A stretch of DNA of 64,000 nt from Siderastrea radians (Eukaryota > Cnidaria > Anthozoa > Scleractinia > Rhizangiidae). Every line of letters starts with the position of its first letter. Positions within the stretch are counted from its first letter, which is position 1. The stretch lies in assembly GCA_964017195.1 (NCBI GenBank), contig OZ024892.1, positions 17,197,371 through 17,261,370 of the forward strand, read 5' to 3'. The notes under the pieces were generated by a model, which did not search any database, had not been told where the DNA came from, and worked only from the letters and a program-made list of their open reading frames with translations. Shown here piece by piece: positions 21,814 through 33,993 of the stretch. A program made the translations under genes and the position numbers.

Positions 21814-22017
21814 GTATTTGTTTTAACAAATTTTAACATTACCACAATAGAATGTCCATACTGGAAGTAACGGAAACAGTCTTCATATGGTATTTTCACC
21901 ACTAAACAAAATCACACTGTGGTACATGTGTACCTTACAGGGGTTTCCCAAAATTTCCATCCATCACCCCAACTACACGAAAGTTTTCAGGATCACCAAA
22001 AAGAAGGCAGTGGCACT

Positions 22018-23449
22018 TAATTCACAAGAGGAGGCTCAAGATTGGTAAGTGCTGCACAAATTAACACTATATTGGTAGCATTATGCCACTCAGTGGCAGG
22101 GATGATACCTTTCAATATTCTAAATTTTTTTTTATTTGTTCCATTTTTCGTTCGACATGCATTCGTACTGCAGCGATTCGTCTTGTTTCCTCAACTTCCT
22201 GTCTTGAAAGCTGTGTGTGAGTCTCGCTTTGGGGGCATGTTTAAGGAAACATCCAAAGGATCCATTAGGTCCTGAATTAAAAACCCCTTCTCTGCCATCA
22301 CACTGTCACCTGGTTCAAGTAGATTCAGTAAACCACTCTCTTTAACAATTTGCTTGTCAGATTTCCTCCCCATAATTTAGACACGAATGTGACTACTCCA
22401 GTGGGGCTGATGCCTACCAAAAGCTTGAATGTGTTATGTGACTTATAACTTGAGTAAGTTATTGACTGATGAACTAAAGAGGAAGGCATGTCGACAAAAA
22501 AATTCAGTACCATGTAATAAGAACCCGACAAACTGTGCTCACCGAAACACAGAATCTTTGTGCTGTCCTGTTCCAGCAGTCCAAGCCTGAGCCTCATGAA
22601 GACCATTAAATATTCATCCACAAGTCGCATCTTTCATTTAGGGCCTGGGTTCTTCTTAACTTCATTTTCCAAATAAGGTTTTTCCTTTAGTGAATCCTTT
22701 CTATTCCAGTAATTTAGCCTTCCAGCTAATGTTAAAATGCTGTTAAAAATCACCATAAATGTACCAAAATTTAAGAATCCGGTGTAAAACCTTGTTTTTC
22801 TGATCATCTCCTTGAAGATCTTCAGCAGTTGGCAACGGAGGGTTCACCTGTACACCGACTTCTTTCATTTCAACTTTAGTTTGAACTTCGCTGTCAACAG
22901 AACTGGAACAAACCTGAGCACCTGTATCCCTTGATCCATCCCTAAACAAATCTTCAGAGGCAACTTTACAAGGCTCGGTAAGAATATAGTCATGGAAACA
23001 GTGAGGGAAGTTGTTTGCTTTACTTCTTCCAGTGAATCTTCCAAATTTATCTCTGAATTGATAGCTCTACTTACTGTTGAATGCAACGCTGCTTCTCCTC
23101 GCGTTCTGTCGGGTAAAGGACGTTTTTGAACAGGAGATTCCAGCTTTGGCTTTGAAGGGAATAACGTTGGAAACTGACACCACGACTTCGGCCCATTTCT
23201 ACCTTCGAAGTGTAAGCTGGAGACCCGCGTTCCAGGCTTAGGAGAAATTTTTTTTCGAACATTTCGCAGTTTTGCTATCCAAAGCCTTTTTGCTTTCGTG
23301 TCTTTTGGAAGTCTGTGAAGTTGCACCTTCTTCCCATCAACGATTTTCCCTTTATAACTGTGGCAAAGGGGTACACGGCAATAGAGAACTTCTCTGGGAA
23401 CTGTTTTTTTCGGATTTTCTTCTTCCAGCTGATTTGTTTTACCCGCCAT
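22018..23449 (-). pseudogene. THAP-finger DDE transposase (ISL2EU/IS4EU type), broken
   Basis: Reading the minus strand, ATG at 23449 begins a THAP-like finger: CRVPLCHSY, VQLHRLPKDTKAKRLW, and TRVSSLHF where the usual Cys of the C-x2-H pair is Ser. After a linker come DDE_Tnp_4 pieces: VDEYLMVFMRLRLGLLEQD, YKSHNTFKLLVGISPTG and LLEPGDSVMAEKGFLIQDL (second catalytic Asp region). The C-terminal ETRRIAAVRMHVERKMEQI follows, then ICAALTNLEPPLVN and TAA at 22018. At least three frame breaks and an internal deletion make this non-functional. The superfamily name follows from THAP plus DDE_4 architecture. Confidence 0.8.
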
Positions 23450-23876
23450 GTTGAAATTGTACTTACCATAACCTCACTTCCGTGCAAAGCTTTCCCAGTC
23501 TTCTTTGCGTTGCAATTATCTTGGGAAAGGACTATTAATCCGGATACCAAAGTTCTGACCTTTGGAGTACCACAACTCTTGCAGAAACTGTCATCATTCG
23601 GTATAGTATTGTAAGACAAAGAAATATCACCTGTGCGTGTTACCTCGACACAGGCCTCAATTATAACAAACACATCACTAAGACAGAACTAGCGATCCTT
23701 TGGATAGGAAAATGCTTGTGATACTAATGAATACCTTTGTTTTAAATTACTGTACTGCTCAATTACTGTTTGAAGCAAAACCAGTAACAGCAATGTCAAA
23801 AAGTCCAAAACTTTGTTGGCCAAATTACTCTGGGCCTTAGAAAGTATGACCATATTTCTGAAGGGCTGAGATAATT

Positions 23877-24165
23877 GAACTGGCTTCCTATTAAAGAGAG
23901 ACTCATATTCAATGATGAAACTATGATGCACGTTATTATTAGTGCATCAACAATTTTGTTCCAGACTATCTAAGTTAGAAATAAGTTCAAACTAGGTTCC
24001 CATGTTCACGACAGACAAACTCGATCGTTTGATAACATGGAGATACCCTACTGCCACCTATCAACTGATCAGCATTCCTTTGCCTACAGAGGAGCAAAAT
24101 TCTGGAACTCCTTAAGCAGCAATCTTATGTCACCAAAATGCCCTTTTAGGTTAATTTTTTAAACA
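23877..24165 (+). pseudogene. LINE reverse transcriptase C-terminal remnant
   Basis: LNWLPIKERL at the start and AYRGAKFWNSLSSNL towards the end resemble the C-terminal region of non-LTR reverse transcriptases. The frame changes several times. An AT-rich tail follows. It is too decayed to place in a clade. Confidence 0.5.
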
Positions 24166-24401
24166 TTGCAACCCCACCTTTAGATATTCTTGATTAGTTT
24201 TTCACGTAAATATAACAATGCATTCATATTATTAATTAAATTATATTTGTATTGATGCTGAACAACCCACTTAGGGAGCTTCAGTAAAGTATAATGTATG
24301 TTTGTTTAATCTCCATTTTCTGACAAGCATCCCTGCCCTTTCACATGAGAGTCCCCCACCCCCCACCTCCCCTTCCCCAGGCAGCAATGTATCATCCAGA
24401 A

Positions 24402-24604
24402 GCCTAAGAAAACAGCCGACATTTCACAAGGTTGCCGCTTGAGCCCTTGCAAAATAACGTAAAAAATTCCAACCAATCAGAAGCACTACCAAGATCTGGG
24501 TAGAGATGCGTCATCAGTACGGAATTTGTGCGCTCGTTACTCAGATGTTGTTTTGCGAGGGCTTAAGTGGCAACCTCGTGAAATGTCGGCTGTTTTCTCA
24601 GGCT
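24402..24604. mobile_element. MITE with about 53-bp inverted ends
   Basis: GCCTAAGAAAACAGCCGACA at the left end pairs with TGTCGGCTGTTTTCTCAGGC at the right. The arms continue through TTTCACAAGGTTGCC with few mismatches. The interior of about 100 bp is non-coding. Confidence 0.88.
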
Positions 24605-26269
24605 AAAAAGATACACATTAAACATCAATTTCTTTTGTATTTTGTAATGAATCATTAGTTCGCATTCACCCCTGAACCGCCCGTGTGTAACCATGTCCCT
24701 TGTACCACTTGTCACGTCACCAGTTTTAATGGTTGTAGCTCTTTGACAGCTGACTTGTGCAGGGAGATACGATCTTTCAAACCACACCCAAATGAGGGAG
24801 ATTCAGTCGAACATGCCAGAGAAAAATGCAGAAAACCATGAAACTTTGACAGAAAATTACAATGGAAATCTTGTCCCACTACACACTCATACTTCCTTCA
24901 AAAAAATGTTACATTACGGAATCGTGCCTATTGAAACACGTCGATCACTAATGCAAATGAGCTCTATTTTTTCTGTCAATCATGGAACTTCTTTGTGTTT
25001 GGGTATTGTTTTGGTGAAAATTAGTGGAACGTATCAATGAACGAGGAACAATACAAGAACAATAAAGAACAAGAGAATTGATGGTGAAGCTAATTGCGCG
25101 AGTCGCCTACTTTAAAATATAGACTGTAATGCGTGGTAAAATAAAACTTTTTTTTTGACCAACATTGCTGAAATAAAGCTTTTCTTGAACATATTCGACG
25201 ATAAAATGTAAGCTCTTTATTAGAACGAACATTGTCGCAGAAGTTTCACGAGGAAATTGCACTAAAATGCGGGAAACGAATTCCCGCGACTTGAATATAA
25301 TTTGCATCTACGCGATGTAAACAAACTTCAACGAACGCAACTTTTGATGCAAAAAGCGCTTTCTCAGTCACATTTCTTCTTATTGGAAGCGAGAGTTATC
25401 AAATAGATAATCAATTACATGAATTGAATTCGAAATCAATTGAGTTAAATCGCTAAAGCGGCTATTTTTTGTTAACATACCTACTGAATTTTCATAGTCG
25501 CCCAAAATAACTTGCAATGTTATCGATAAGTTATAAATGCTAAGGTCGCAGCTCAACTTGGCAGCATACAAAAACTGAAAAATTTGACCTAGAAATTTCG
25601 CAAGAAATTCTCTGTTTCCATGAGCTTTTGCTGAAGTCTAATGCTAGAGTTCTTGCGAGTTAAAAACGTACTTTATGTCTGTAATAATCTTCCATGTGAC
25701 TGAAACTTGTAATTTATTCAATAGCATTGTTCATTGCCTCTATTTAATCTCTTTTGTCTTTGGCAAACAATAGCCCAATACTCTCGAGCATTCTCACGCT
25801 GAGAAACAAAAGGGACCGCAGCTTGCAGTAGCCTTTGTGGGCGTGGAAAGCAGCAAGGGTACCCCATTTTTTTTCTGCCAACATATTTCAATAAGCACGA
25901 TTCCGTAATGGGATCCTCGGATTTTCACACACACTTTTCCCACCAAAATGAAGCCCAGTAAATGCCCAACAAAAGAAAAGGGGGGAGAGAAAAGCGAAAA
26001 AAGGGGGGAGGAGTGAAAGCGAAAGATAAAAGACAAAGGGGCAGTGAAACTTTACACTCAACCTCAGAAAACCATGAACACTGAAAATATTCCTGGAATG
26101 TGTGTTTTGACCAATCACATGGGAGATCTTGTAACCGCAGAAAACGTCTGGGATTCCAGTCACAGAATGAAGTTGGTTCTCAATTTGTTTCGAAAGATCT
26201 GAAGATTTAATCTTCATCTTTATCTTAAAGGGATTGTAATTGCCATTCCAGGGTGCAAAGAAATTCAAT
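24605..26269. other. No gene recognised; distant 25-bp inverted pair
   Basis: CATTACGGAATCGTGCCTAT at 24913 reappears in reverse complement at 25886-25910 with one mismatch over 25 bp. The frames at 24792-25040 and 25107-25571 match nothing I know. A purine-rich run lies at 25980-26030. Confidence 0.45.
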
Positions 26270-27305
26270 TTTCCAGCTTGCCCTTTGGGCAAGTGGTAGC
26301 CAGGATGTGCTAGCCCGAAAGTCATTTTCACTAGCCTGAAAAAAATTTCTCATAACCCCAATTAATCGATTAATTAGTTAAAGCCGAAATTAACAGTAAA
26401 GGCTGTGTAAAGTTTTATTAATTACCAGTTGGTAAGATACTTTTACAGTGTGATACACTGGTACACTGGTTCTCCAACTCCGCTGCAACATGACTACCAT
26501 GCACTTTGCAGCAACACCATGTTGAAGCAAAGCAACCTTTCAATAAAACTCTCTTAACGTACAATGAAAGAATATATTATCACGTCTGTTCAATGACTTA
26601 AACGGTTTAACTTAAAGGACTCGAGTGGTGTCACATTACATCCCTACCTCCCCATAACGGCCACCTCTTCACAGCGGCCTGTAAACTCTGTCCCCTAGGT
26701 GACCATTGTAGAGAGGCTCGACTGTAGACAAAGGTTTCAAAGAAAAAAAATCGTTTCATTTATCGTAACATTTCATTGGTAAAATTACTTGAAATTAATA
26801 GGATACCGTCCATAAATTTTAATCAAGAAACACCAAAAGTATGGGTGTGTGGTTTCAGTGCCAATAGAATTAAAAGCGCGGTTAAACATGCATGTGTCAA
26901 TGCATGAACAAAAACGCTTCTAAAACTGGTTGAACAAATTTCTCACTGGAATTCGTGACCAAAAACCAAACGGTCCTCAGTGAAGCATAATTAGATGACT
27001 TAAGCTTTCTTTGAAATATTTCTTGAATAGCAAGAATTTCGATTTCATGCAAAAAACCATGAAATGTAATGCAATATCGATGTTTTTATGCAGATTTCTC
27101 TGCGGCAGATCGGTTTGAGAAACAGCTTTCGTTTCAGACAAATTAACTAGATGGTAAAAAAGTCAACGTTTTACAGTGCTTCTGTAATCTAATTTCTCAA
27201 ACATTTCCCCCTGAAGACTTTCACTTGTCCGTCAGGCAAGTGAAGGATAAAATGCACTAGCCTGACCGCAAATTCCACTAGCCCCGGGGCTTTCGGACAC
27301 GAACT
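26270..27305. repeat. Dispersed repeat bounded by GGGCAAGT hairpins
   Basis: TTGCCCTTTGGGCAA at 26279 and CACTTGTCCGTCAGGCAAGTG at 27222 are similar hairpins, each followed by CACTAGCC/GCTAGCCC-like words. The paired motifs suggest one repeat family at both ends of about 1 kb. No protein is encoded that I recognise. Confidence 0.4.
26640..26727 (+). repeat. Repeat family C motif (copy 1)
   Basis: CCATAACGGCCACCTCTTCA and GACCATTGTAGAGAGGCTCG are related to GGTGGCCGTTAGTAGAGGTT at 60137-60248. It looks like one end of a common small element. Confidence 0.4.
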
Positions 27306-28748
27306 TGTTTGCACGCTGCATTCCTTTCTATGTGAGAGCCACTACACAAGCGAATATTGGTTTGAGCACTTTTGGAGAATAAAATTTTTTGACAAGCCGA
27401 CGCAATGATTAGCATTTCCAACATTTCAAATAAAAGTAACTCAAGCAGAAGTTATTTGACCTTGATGTAAAAGCTGCATGTTCAATTCTCCCTCAAAATT
27501 CCCCCACTGATAGCACAGCTGACTTAATTTATGTAGGCCAAATCATCTATATGCTTTCGAGCCAGGCTTGCGTCATACAACATCTGGGCCATTCCACTAT
27601 TACAGATGTTACATTCAGACAACATTTCTCAACTTAGGACTTCTGCTGTTCACAGGACATGCACAGTTTTACTATTTGCTGTTAAACACAAATATGTACT
27701 TTAGAGACTTCTTTCTTATGTGGCAAAAACTGTTACTCACATTGCAACTGAAACAACTGAAACTGGTTTATTTGTACTTTAACCCATTGACTCCTAGACC
27801 GGCCAAAACCGGCTGTGCCGCGCGCATGTTCCATGTGGAGGATGCTTTATCCCCTACCTCTCCTACTAGGTACTTTTTGCCCTCTAAAGCTGTCAATTGT
27901 TTAGGAGACATATAAACCAATCAGAAACTGTCTTCTGCGCATATATTTATGAGTTTTAGGGGGTAGGGGAAAGGCGGCTTTTTAACTGACCGCATGGAGT
28001 TTGCAAACGAAGATAACGGCGGTGCGCGTGGATCGGTCCTAGATTTTCAAGATGTATTTTTCTGCTCTGAAAATTAAGACAGTTCGCTTTTGAAGTTCAA
28101 AATGGAAAGAAATCATCCTGAAGAATAACTGAACTTCAAAAAAGAGGACATGGAGGTCTTTAAAGCGACGAAAAGCCGTTTCGTGTTGAGATTCCTTCGA
28201 TTTGCAAGAGACAACCTAAAGTTTGGTCTAAAATCTAAACCGAACCGCAGACTTCAAATCGATTTAACAAGACCTGGAAAAACACTTGAGTACGGTAGAT
28301 GTTGTTTTTGAATGTTGATTTGCTTTTTAAAAATTGTTTAACTGATTGTTTGCTTCAAGTTCGTATAATTTTTGTAATTCTGTTCGCAAAGCCGTGCAAT
28401 GTCCGATCAAGCCATCGCCATGAACTGTAGTGTCAGAAAATTACATGCGAGTGTTCACGCACGCAAGAAAATCGAAAGTTTGTTGCTTCTAGAAGCCAAT
28501 GTATTGTTTATCTGAATAAAATATTTGGCTAGAAAAGCCTGTAGTCGACTTTTGTCTTTTTTAATTGATAGTTGGGTTTCAGAAGCAGTATTTTATAAAC
28601 ACTGACTAATTTGCATAACCGGGTTGAAATTTGAGATGCGAGCGGCTTTGGTCACCGTGCAGAAAATTTCAGCAATTTTCATCTTCAAGGTTGTTTTCTG
28701 GCTAATAAATGAGACGCAACCATAGTTTTTACATCAGAATAGATTTAA
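27306..28748. other. No gene recognised
   Basis: The frame at 27568-27915 has no known motif, and its end overlaps a TTTAACCCATTGACTCCTAG word that is probably a repeat end. A short frame begins ATGGAGTTTGCAAACGAAG at about 27993 and closes after 27 codons. Confidence 0.45.
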
Positions 28749-29043
28749 TAAATGTAAAGGAGATCCTCGCAGTTATTAGCGCAACTTATGCAGTTGCGAA
28801 AACTTATGCAGTCCTGAAAAAATTAGGCTTGCCGGGATTCGAACCCTGACCTCTGCGATACCGGTGCAGCGCTCTAACCAATTGAGCTAACAAGCCAACT
28901 GGGAGCTGGTCATTAAATTGGTTCGTAATATACCCGGGAAAGATGAAGACGAAAGTATGAATATATGAAATTCATATATTTGAACTGCGGAGTGAAGAAA
29001 TAAATGTAAAGGAGATCCTCGTAGTTATCAACGCAACTTATGT
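28749..29043 (-). repeat. tRNA-like SINE with flanking 40-bp direct repeats
   Basis: On the minus strand, GGCTTGTTAGCTCAATTGGT followed by TAGAGCG, a seven-base loop CCGGTAT and a B box (GGTTCGAATCC) look like a tRNA. However, the anticodon stem has a mismatch and the acceptor 3' strand is one base out of register. The block AAATGTAAAGGAGATCCTCG occurs on both sides (28749 and 29003) as direct repeats of about 40 bp. I take it as a SINE and not a working tRNA gene; the apparent anticodon would be GGT. Confidence 0.65.
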
Positions 29044-29934
29044 CTATGTGTATAAGCTCATAAGAATTGCCTTTCATGTCTAGAATCCCTTCCATTATGT
29101 TGCAACGTAGTCTAGAAATATATCTAAACTTTACTAGCATTGGCTCTTACTATTTAAAAGCCTTATTCATGGCTAGTAGTTTTCCACGTTGTGTCTATTT
29201 ACTTCACAGTACGAGATTGCTCATTGGACAAACTCAGACACTGTCTTGCTATAAAAGCAGCAACACAATAGTTTAAGTCATTATTGTTGTACTCTTGAAC
29301 GAGCGTGTACACTTTGTAACAAATTTGTTCAGTTTTTTTCCCACCCTCCCTCCCTTGGGGGTGGGTTGCTACAGTAGGTATTTGCTTTCTTTTAATAAAC
29401 TGGGGTCACTCCTTGTGGTTCGGTTAAGCCTTCATAGAGACTTCTCCCAAGCTTTTGGCATTGCTTGTGTCTTGCCATCTTATACTTTTGCCTTAATCTT
29501 GTCCGATCCAGCCCGTGCGGTGCTGGGGAGATAAGAAAAGCTCTGCCAATACTCTTGTCTTAATCCCCAAGTTTTGGGGAGACAAGTGAGGCTTAGTTTT
29601 ATGTGCATATCCTGAAGTCACAGGGCTGTGTTCCCCCCTATTACGCCATACAGTTGTTGTTTATTTTGTCTCTGTGTACCAACTCTGATTGCGTGAGTCT
29701 TGAGGATAAATACGGAACAGTGACTTTAACAAGAATTGTACATGTGTACATGCAGTAATTTTCAGGTTTTCTGAAGTGACATATCTATTTATAAAAGTCC
29801 ACTTTATTTACAAGAATTATGTACACTGATCCAAGCACAAATGGTAATAAATATTTGAGAAATTTCAAACTCACTCTGTGCTCAATTTTTTTTAAATCAC
29901 TCATTAACTAATCTCATTTGTATCCGAAATCCCA
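29044..29934. other. No gene seen
   Basis: Only short frames occur. A C-rich stretch lies near 29340. Nothing is recognisable. Confidence 0.5.
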
Positions 29935-30310
29935 AGAATTCCCGGGAAATCCCAGTCTTGGTTAGTGTCTTACATTTAAAACTCATGCAGCCATTTCGCG
30001 GGAATTCCCAAGATTTCTCAGGAATTTCCGGAAAATCTGAAGAACAGTTTTTCATTTCTTGTCCCAGGAATTCCTGAGAATTCCCGGGAATTCTGTGTCA
30101 ATTAACACGAAGGAATTCCCGGGATTTCTTGGGAAATATTCTTGAGAATTCTTGGGAATTTCCGGAAATTCTTGGAAAATCTGGGAACAGTTTTTCATCT
30201 CTTTTCCCAGGAATTCCTGAGAATTTCCGGGAATGTTGCGCCAATTAACACAAAGGAATCCCGGGATTTCTTGGGAAATATACTTGGGAATTCTTCGGAT
30301 TTCCTTGAAC
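29935..30310. repeat. Degenerate 143-bp tandem repeat rich in GGGAATTCC
   Basis: CAGTTTTTCAT recurs at 30045 and 30188, giving a period of about 143 bp and roughly two copies. Within them, palindromic GAATTCC, GGAATTTCC and GGGAATTCCC words recur more than ten times. Three exact matches to GGGRNWYYCC lie at 29944, 30000 and 30154. Confidence 0.75.
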
Positions 30311-30573
30311 AATTTCGCACGGGTCCTCCCCCCTTTTAATCTGCCATGTACACAGAGCTTATCTAGCACGCTGTTGTCCTTTAAGAATGACATCTATCCT
30401 ATTTAAGCATTCTCTCATCGCAAATTCGGTCATTTCCACGTGGGCTCTTCGGGTGTCGCAGATTGGTTTTTCCCACCCTCCTCCCCTTCAGCCACATCTA
30501 CCATCCCATATCTCAATTAGTATAAGTTATAGAGTGTCTTATTGAATGAATGTGAATATATTACTACTACAAC

Positions 30574-31023
30574 AAGAAAGCAAGAGTCTTGCCTCCACTA
30601 GAAGAAGATGTCATGTGCATGAGACCATTCACACTGAATCGGAAGACATGGGAGAAGTTGACAGTGTCCAAGAGACTTAATGAACGGTCTTAGCAAGTCG
30701 ACACAGAGTTGATCTTCGAAAGACACAAGAAGTGAACCAACCTGATATCATCACAAGACATGGAGTCAACTCAGGAAATGACTACCAGGAACCTCACTCC
30801 GCACGTCAGCCGACCCCTACACCACCAATCAACAACCATAAACCTCATTCCACACGACAGCCAACCCCAGCACCACCTATCAAGAAACAAACCACCCAAC
30901 CAGGCATCTGTGCCCACTGAGACCAGACCAAAGAGAGCTGTCCGTGAGCCAGCTTACTTAAAGGACTATATAAGAAAGAAAACTCTCACTCTACCAACAC
31001 TGAGAGAAAGAGACAGAAACTAG
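30574..31023 (+). pseudogene. Gypsy-type LTR retrotransposon pol C-terminus, broken
   Basis: One frame with two internal stops (TAG and TGA) begins KKARVLPPLEEDVMCMRPF and passes through NRKTWEKLTVSKRLNERS. A Pro/His/Gln-rich stretch follows, then RPKRAVREPAYLKDYI near the end. The opening resembles the chromodomain-proximal tail of Gypsy integrases in cnidarians, and the closing REPAYLKDY motif is a common pol terminus. No LTR is visible nearby. Confidence 0.6.
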
Positions 31024-31135
31024 AAATAAGGACTTGATGAGAAATCATTTCTTCCATGCACACTGTGAATTTAAAAAAAAAAAATTTAGATTTCTAGTTT
31101 CTATTTCTAGTTTAGAACTTGAGAAAAAATATCAA

Positions 31136-31215
31136 ATATCTGTAAATGGAAAGAAGTTCAAAAGAATACTCAGTTGTCTTTTTGATGGAACGCAAAAGTT
31201 AAAGTTACTAAATTC
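31136..31215 (+). repeat. Dispersed repeat family B (fragment)
   Basis: TGTAAATGGAAAGAAGTTCA and AAAAGAATACTCAGT match the corresponding part of 57385-57850 and, reversed, of 12440-12795. Confidence 0.5.
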
Positions 31216-31229
31216 ACCTTCGACAACTT

Positions 31230-31645
31230 CATCTTTGTCGTTGGTTCTGCTACCAACTCAGTCGGCACAACGCTTGATCAGTTCACCACATTTGGCAGTG
31301 GTCCTGAGGCCAAACCTAGCAGAGCTAGTGCCTTCTGGCTTTCTCTCTCAACAACCATGGTTTTTGCGGCGACTTGCACACATTTTCGCAAGAAAAACAC
31401 CCATGTTTATCGTAACACAGTAACTTGCATAACTCACGTAACTTTGAATCTAGTCAAAGTACATCGCTTGAATTTGCAGCATCTGGCAATAGTTCGGACA
31501 TCAAACATGGCAGAGGTAGTGCCCTCCGGTATTTTCTGTCTACAACCATGGCTTTTGCAGCAGTCAGAACACATTTCCCTAAGAAAAACTCCCGTGTTTA
31601 CGTCAATCCAGCTGCAGTCAATAAACAACTGTTTAAGTATTAGAG
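31230..31645 (+). repeat. Diverged tandem repeat with open frames, unrecognised
   Basis: A block containing CAACAACCATGGTTTTTGCG (about 31340) recurs at about 31540 as CTACAACCATGGCTTTTGCA with similar flanks, a period near 200 bp. In frame the blocks read LSTTMVFAATCTHFRKKN and LSTTMAFAAVRTHFPKKN. The residue-level similarity suggests that they were once coding. I do not know the family. Confidence 0.45.
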
Positions 31646-31779
31646 TGGTTTTCATTAAACTGTAAAACAAAGTGTACTAATTAGGGTTTAATAAAGTGTA
31701 ATAAAGTGTACTAGTAGTACTGATGGTGGGGCTCAAGTAAAGAAAAGAAAAAGAAAAAGAAAAAAGAGAAAAAATCCTG

Positions 31780-31990
31780 CAGCTTGAAGACAATTCGACC
31801 ATGTCACTTTATTAATTTCAATTTTGACTTTTAGTGTAAATACCTAAAGACCTGTACCTATTTTGTGACTTTATTAACTTGAACTTTTTGTAATCATATG
31901 TATTTTAGTCTATACCATAACTTATCTCACTCCCTTTGTAATTATTTTATAGGTCCTTTTTTGTATGAATAAATTGAATTGAATTGTATG
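31780..31990 (+). repeat. Possible LINE 3' tail
   Basis: An AT-rich segment ends with ATGAATAAATTGAATTGAAT, a polyadenylation-like signal followed by short TTGAA repeats. This is the style of a non-LTR retrotransposon 3' end. No coding part is attached. Confidence 0.3.
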
Positions 31991-32164
31991 TATTATTGAT
32001 ACTATATTCCTGGAATTTTTTAATAACATTTTGCATTAGAATTCAAACGAGCTACAACTGTTATATAACCACGTTCCACGAGCGCCTACAAAATCTTATG
32101 ACATTTAAAGGGCTAATTTGCTTAAAAAGCGTACAATAACAAGTAATGCATTTTCATCTATGAA

Positions 32165-33073
32165 ACCAGGAGTATAATGGGCGATTGCTTTTGCTTAAGC
32201 AAATACCATCTCTATCGGGTTCAGATCATAAGCAAAGGCAGGTAGTGCTATAAACGTGATGTTTTTTTCCTTAAAATTGCGCAAAGTCTCGGCTCGTCGT
32301 GTACGCTGGCATTATCAGCTACCAAAAATACATTTCTTGGTAATAACGGCAACATTTGCTGCTCGATTGTTGCAACTACAATGTCTGCTGTAAAATTTCC
32401 AGCAACAGGAATAACGTGAAGCACTCCTTCGATGAAACCGCAAACACAAAGGGCAGAAACCTTTCCATTCTGAGCTTTGCTCTTTTGGCGAAAGGAAGAG
32501 CATGCCACCCCTGTATCTGTTCGCCTGTATTCCCTGTTATCAGTTTCACAATTGAAGCTGGTCTCATCAAAAAAATAAACACGGCTCGGATAAATTGTCC
32601 TCCTCCATTGAAAGAAGAGTTGACGACAGTGGCGATTATAAGGCGAAAATCTTTCTGTCGTGACATGCACACACTTCTCGAGTTATACGTAGCGCGGTGA
32701 GTAGCCTGGCTATAGTTGAAATAGAGGGAACATCTCTTGGAGCTAAGTTGAAGTCTCCGGCAAGCAATGACGGCACCTCATGAAGATATATTGTAGGATA
32801 AATTCTAACCAGGGCTTCCAAGTATGCCTCCTTCCACCATTCCATTTTCTTTGGGCTGGCATTGTCGCTGATTGCAGGAGTCAATGTTGCTTTTTGTTGA
32901 AAGAAACGGATGTATTTGTCCACACAGTTATATGAAACACTGCAAATTCTCGAGGTGTGTTTGCAATAGATAATGTATTCAAATAAGTGACAATAACCTG
33001 AAGCCGTTTTTGTGACGAGTAACTTTGACCATATCTGTAACAACCTGTTTTTTGATTTATATGCCACGGCATA
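32165..33073 (-). pseudogene. Tc1/mariner-like transposase, copy 1 of a tandem pair
   Basis: Minus-strand pieces show FFDETSFNCETDNREYRRTD (first catalytic Asp) and NVFLVADNASVHDEPRLCAI (second). The N-terminal part with KKMEWWKEAYLEALVRIYPT lies upstream on that strand. The frame is broken, and the DLNPIE-like third motif is shifted out of frame in this copy. Copy 2 starts 927 bp further on in the same orientation. Confidence 0.8.
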
Positions 33074-33089
33074 TAAATTTTCTACGAAA

Positions 33090-33993
33090 CCAGGAGTATG
33101 ATGGGCGATTGCTTTTGCTTGAGCAAATACCATCTCTATCGGGTTCAGATCATAAGCAAAGGCAGGTAGTGTTATAACCGTGATGTTTTTTTTCCTTAAA
33201 ATTGCGCAAAGTCTCGGCTCATCGTGTACGCTGGCATTATCAGCTACCAAAAATACATTTCTTGGTAATAACGGCAATAATTGCTGCTCGATTGTTTCAA
33301 TTACAATGTCTGCTGTAAAATTTCCAGCAACAGGAATAACTTGAAGCACTCCTTCGATGAAACCGCAAACACCAAGGGCAGAAACCTTTCCATTCCGAGC
33401 TTTGCTCTTTTGGCGAAAGGAAGAGCATGACACCCCTGTATCTGTTCACCCGTACTCCCTGTTATCAGTTTCACAATTGAAGCTGGTCTCATCAAAAAAA
33501 ATAAACACGGCTCGGATCAATTGTCCTCCTCCATTGAAAGAAGAATTGACGACAGTGGCGATTATAAGGCGAAAATCTTTCTGTCACGACATGCACACAG
33601 TTCTCGAGTTATACGTAGCGTGGTGAGTAGCCTGGCTATAGTTGGAATAGAGGGAACATCTCTTGGAGCCAAGTTGAAGTCTCCGGCAAGCAATGACGGC
33701 AACTCATGAAGATCTACTGTAGGATAAATTCTAACCAGGGCTTCCAAGTATGCCTCCTTCCACCATTCCATTTTCTTTGGGCTGGCATTGTCGCTGATTG
33801 CAGGAGTTATTAAAGGTTGCTTTTTGTTGAAAGAAACGGATGTATTTGTCCACACAGTTATATGAAACTCTGCAGATTCTCGAGGTGTTTGCAACAGATA
33901 ATGTATTCAAATAAGTGACAATAACCTGAAGCCGTTTTTGTGACGGGTAACTGACCATATCTGTAACAACCTGTTTTTTTATTTATGTGCCAT
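33090..33993 (-). pseudogene. Tc1/mariner-like transposase, copy 2 of a tandem pair
   Basis: This copy is highly similar to 32165-33073 and in the same orientation. Reading the minus strand, pieces run from VTKTASGYCHLFEYII through KKMEWWKEAYLEALVRIYPT to CSSFRQKSKARNGKVSALGV. Then come LVADNASVHDE, RKKNITVITLPAF and YDLNPIEMVFAQAKAIAHHT. There are 34 residues between the second Asp and the Glu, giving a DD34E-type signature. Frames are broken at several places. I could not identify terminal inverted repeats. Confidence 0.82.

Noticed and set aside
25888..26331. 147-codon minus-strand frame
   Set aside because: It ends in low-complexity hydrophobic sequence from a purine-rich run and overlaps a repeat hairpin. 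No motif was found.
28830..28900. tRNA gene on the minus strand
   Set aside because: The acceptor strand is out of register by one base, the anticodon stem has a mismatch, and the unit sits between 40-bp direct repeats, which fits a SINE better.
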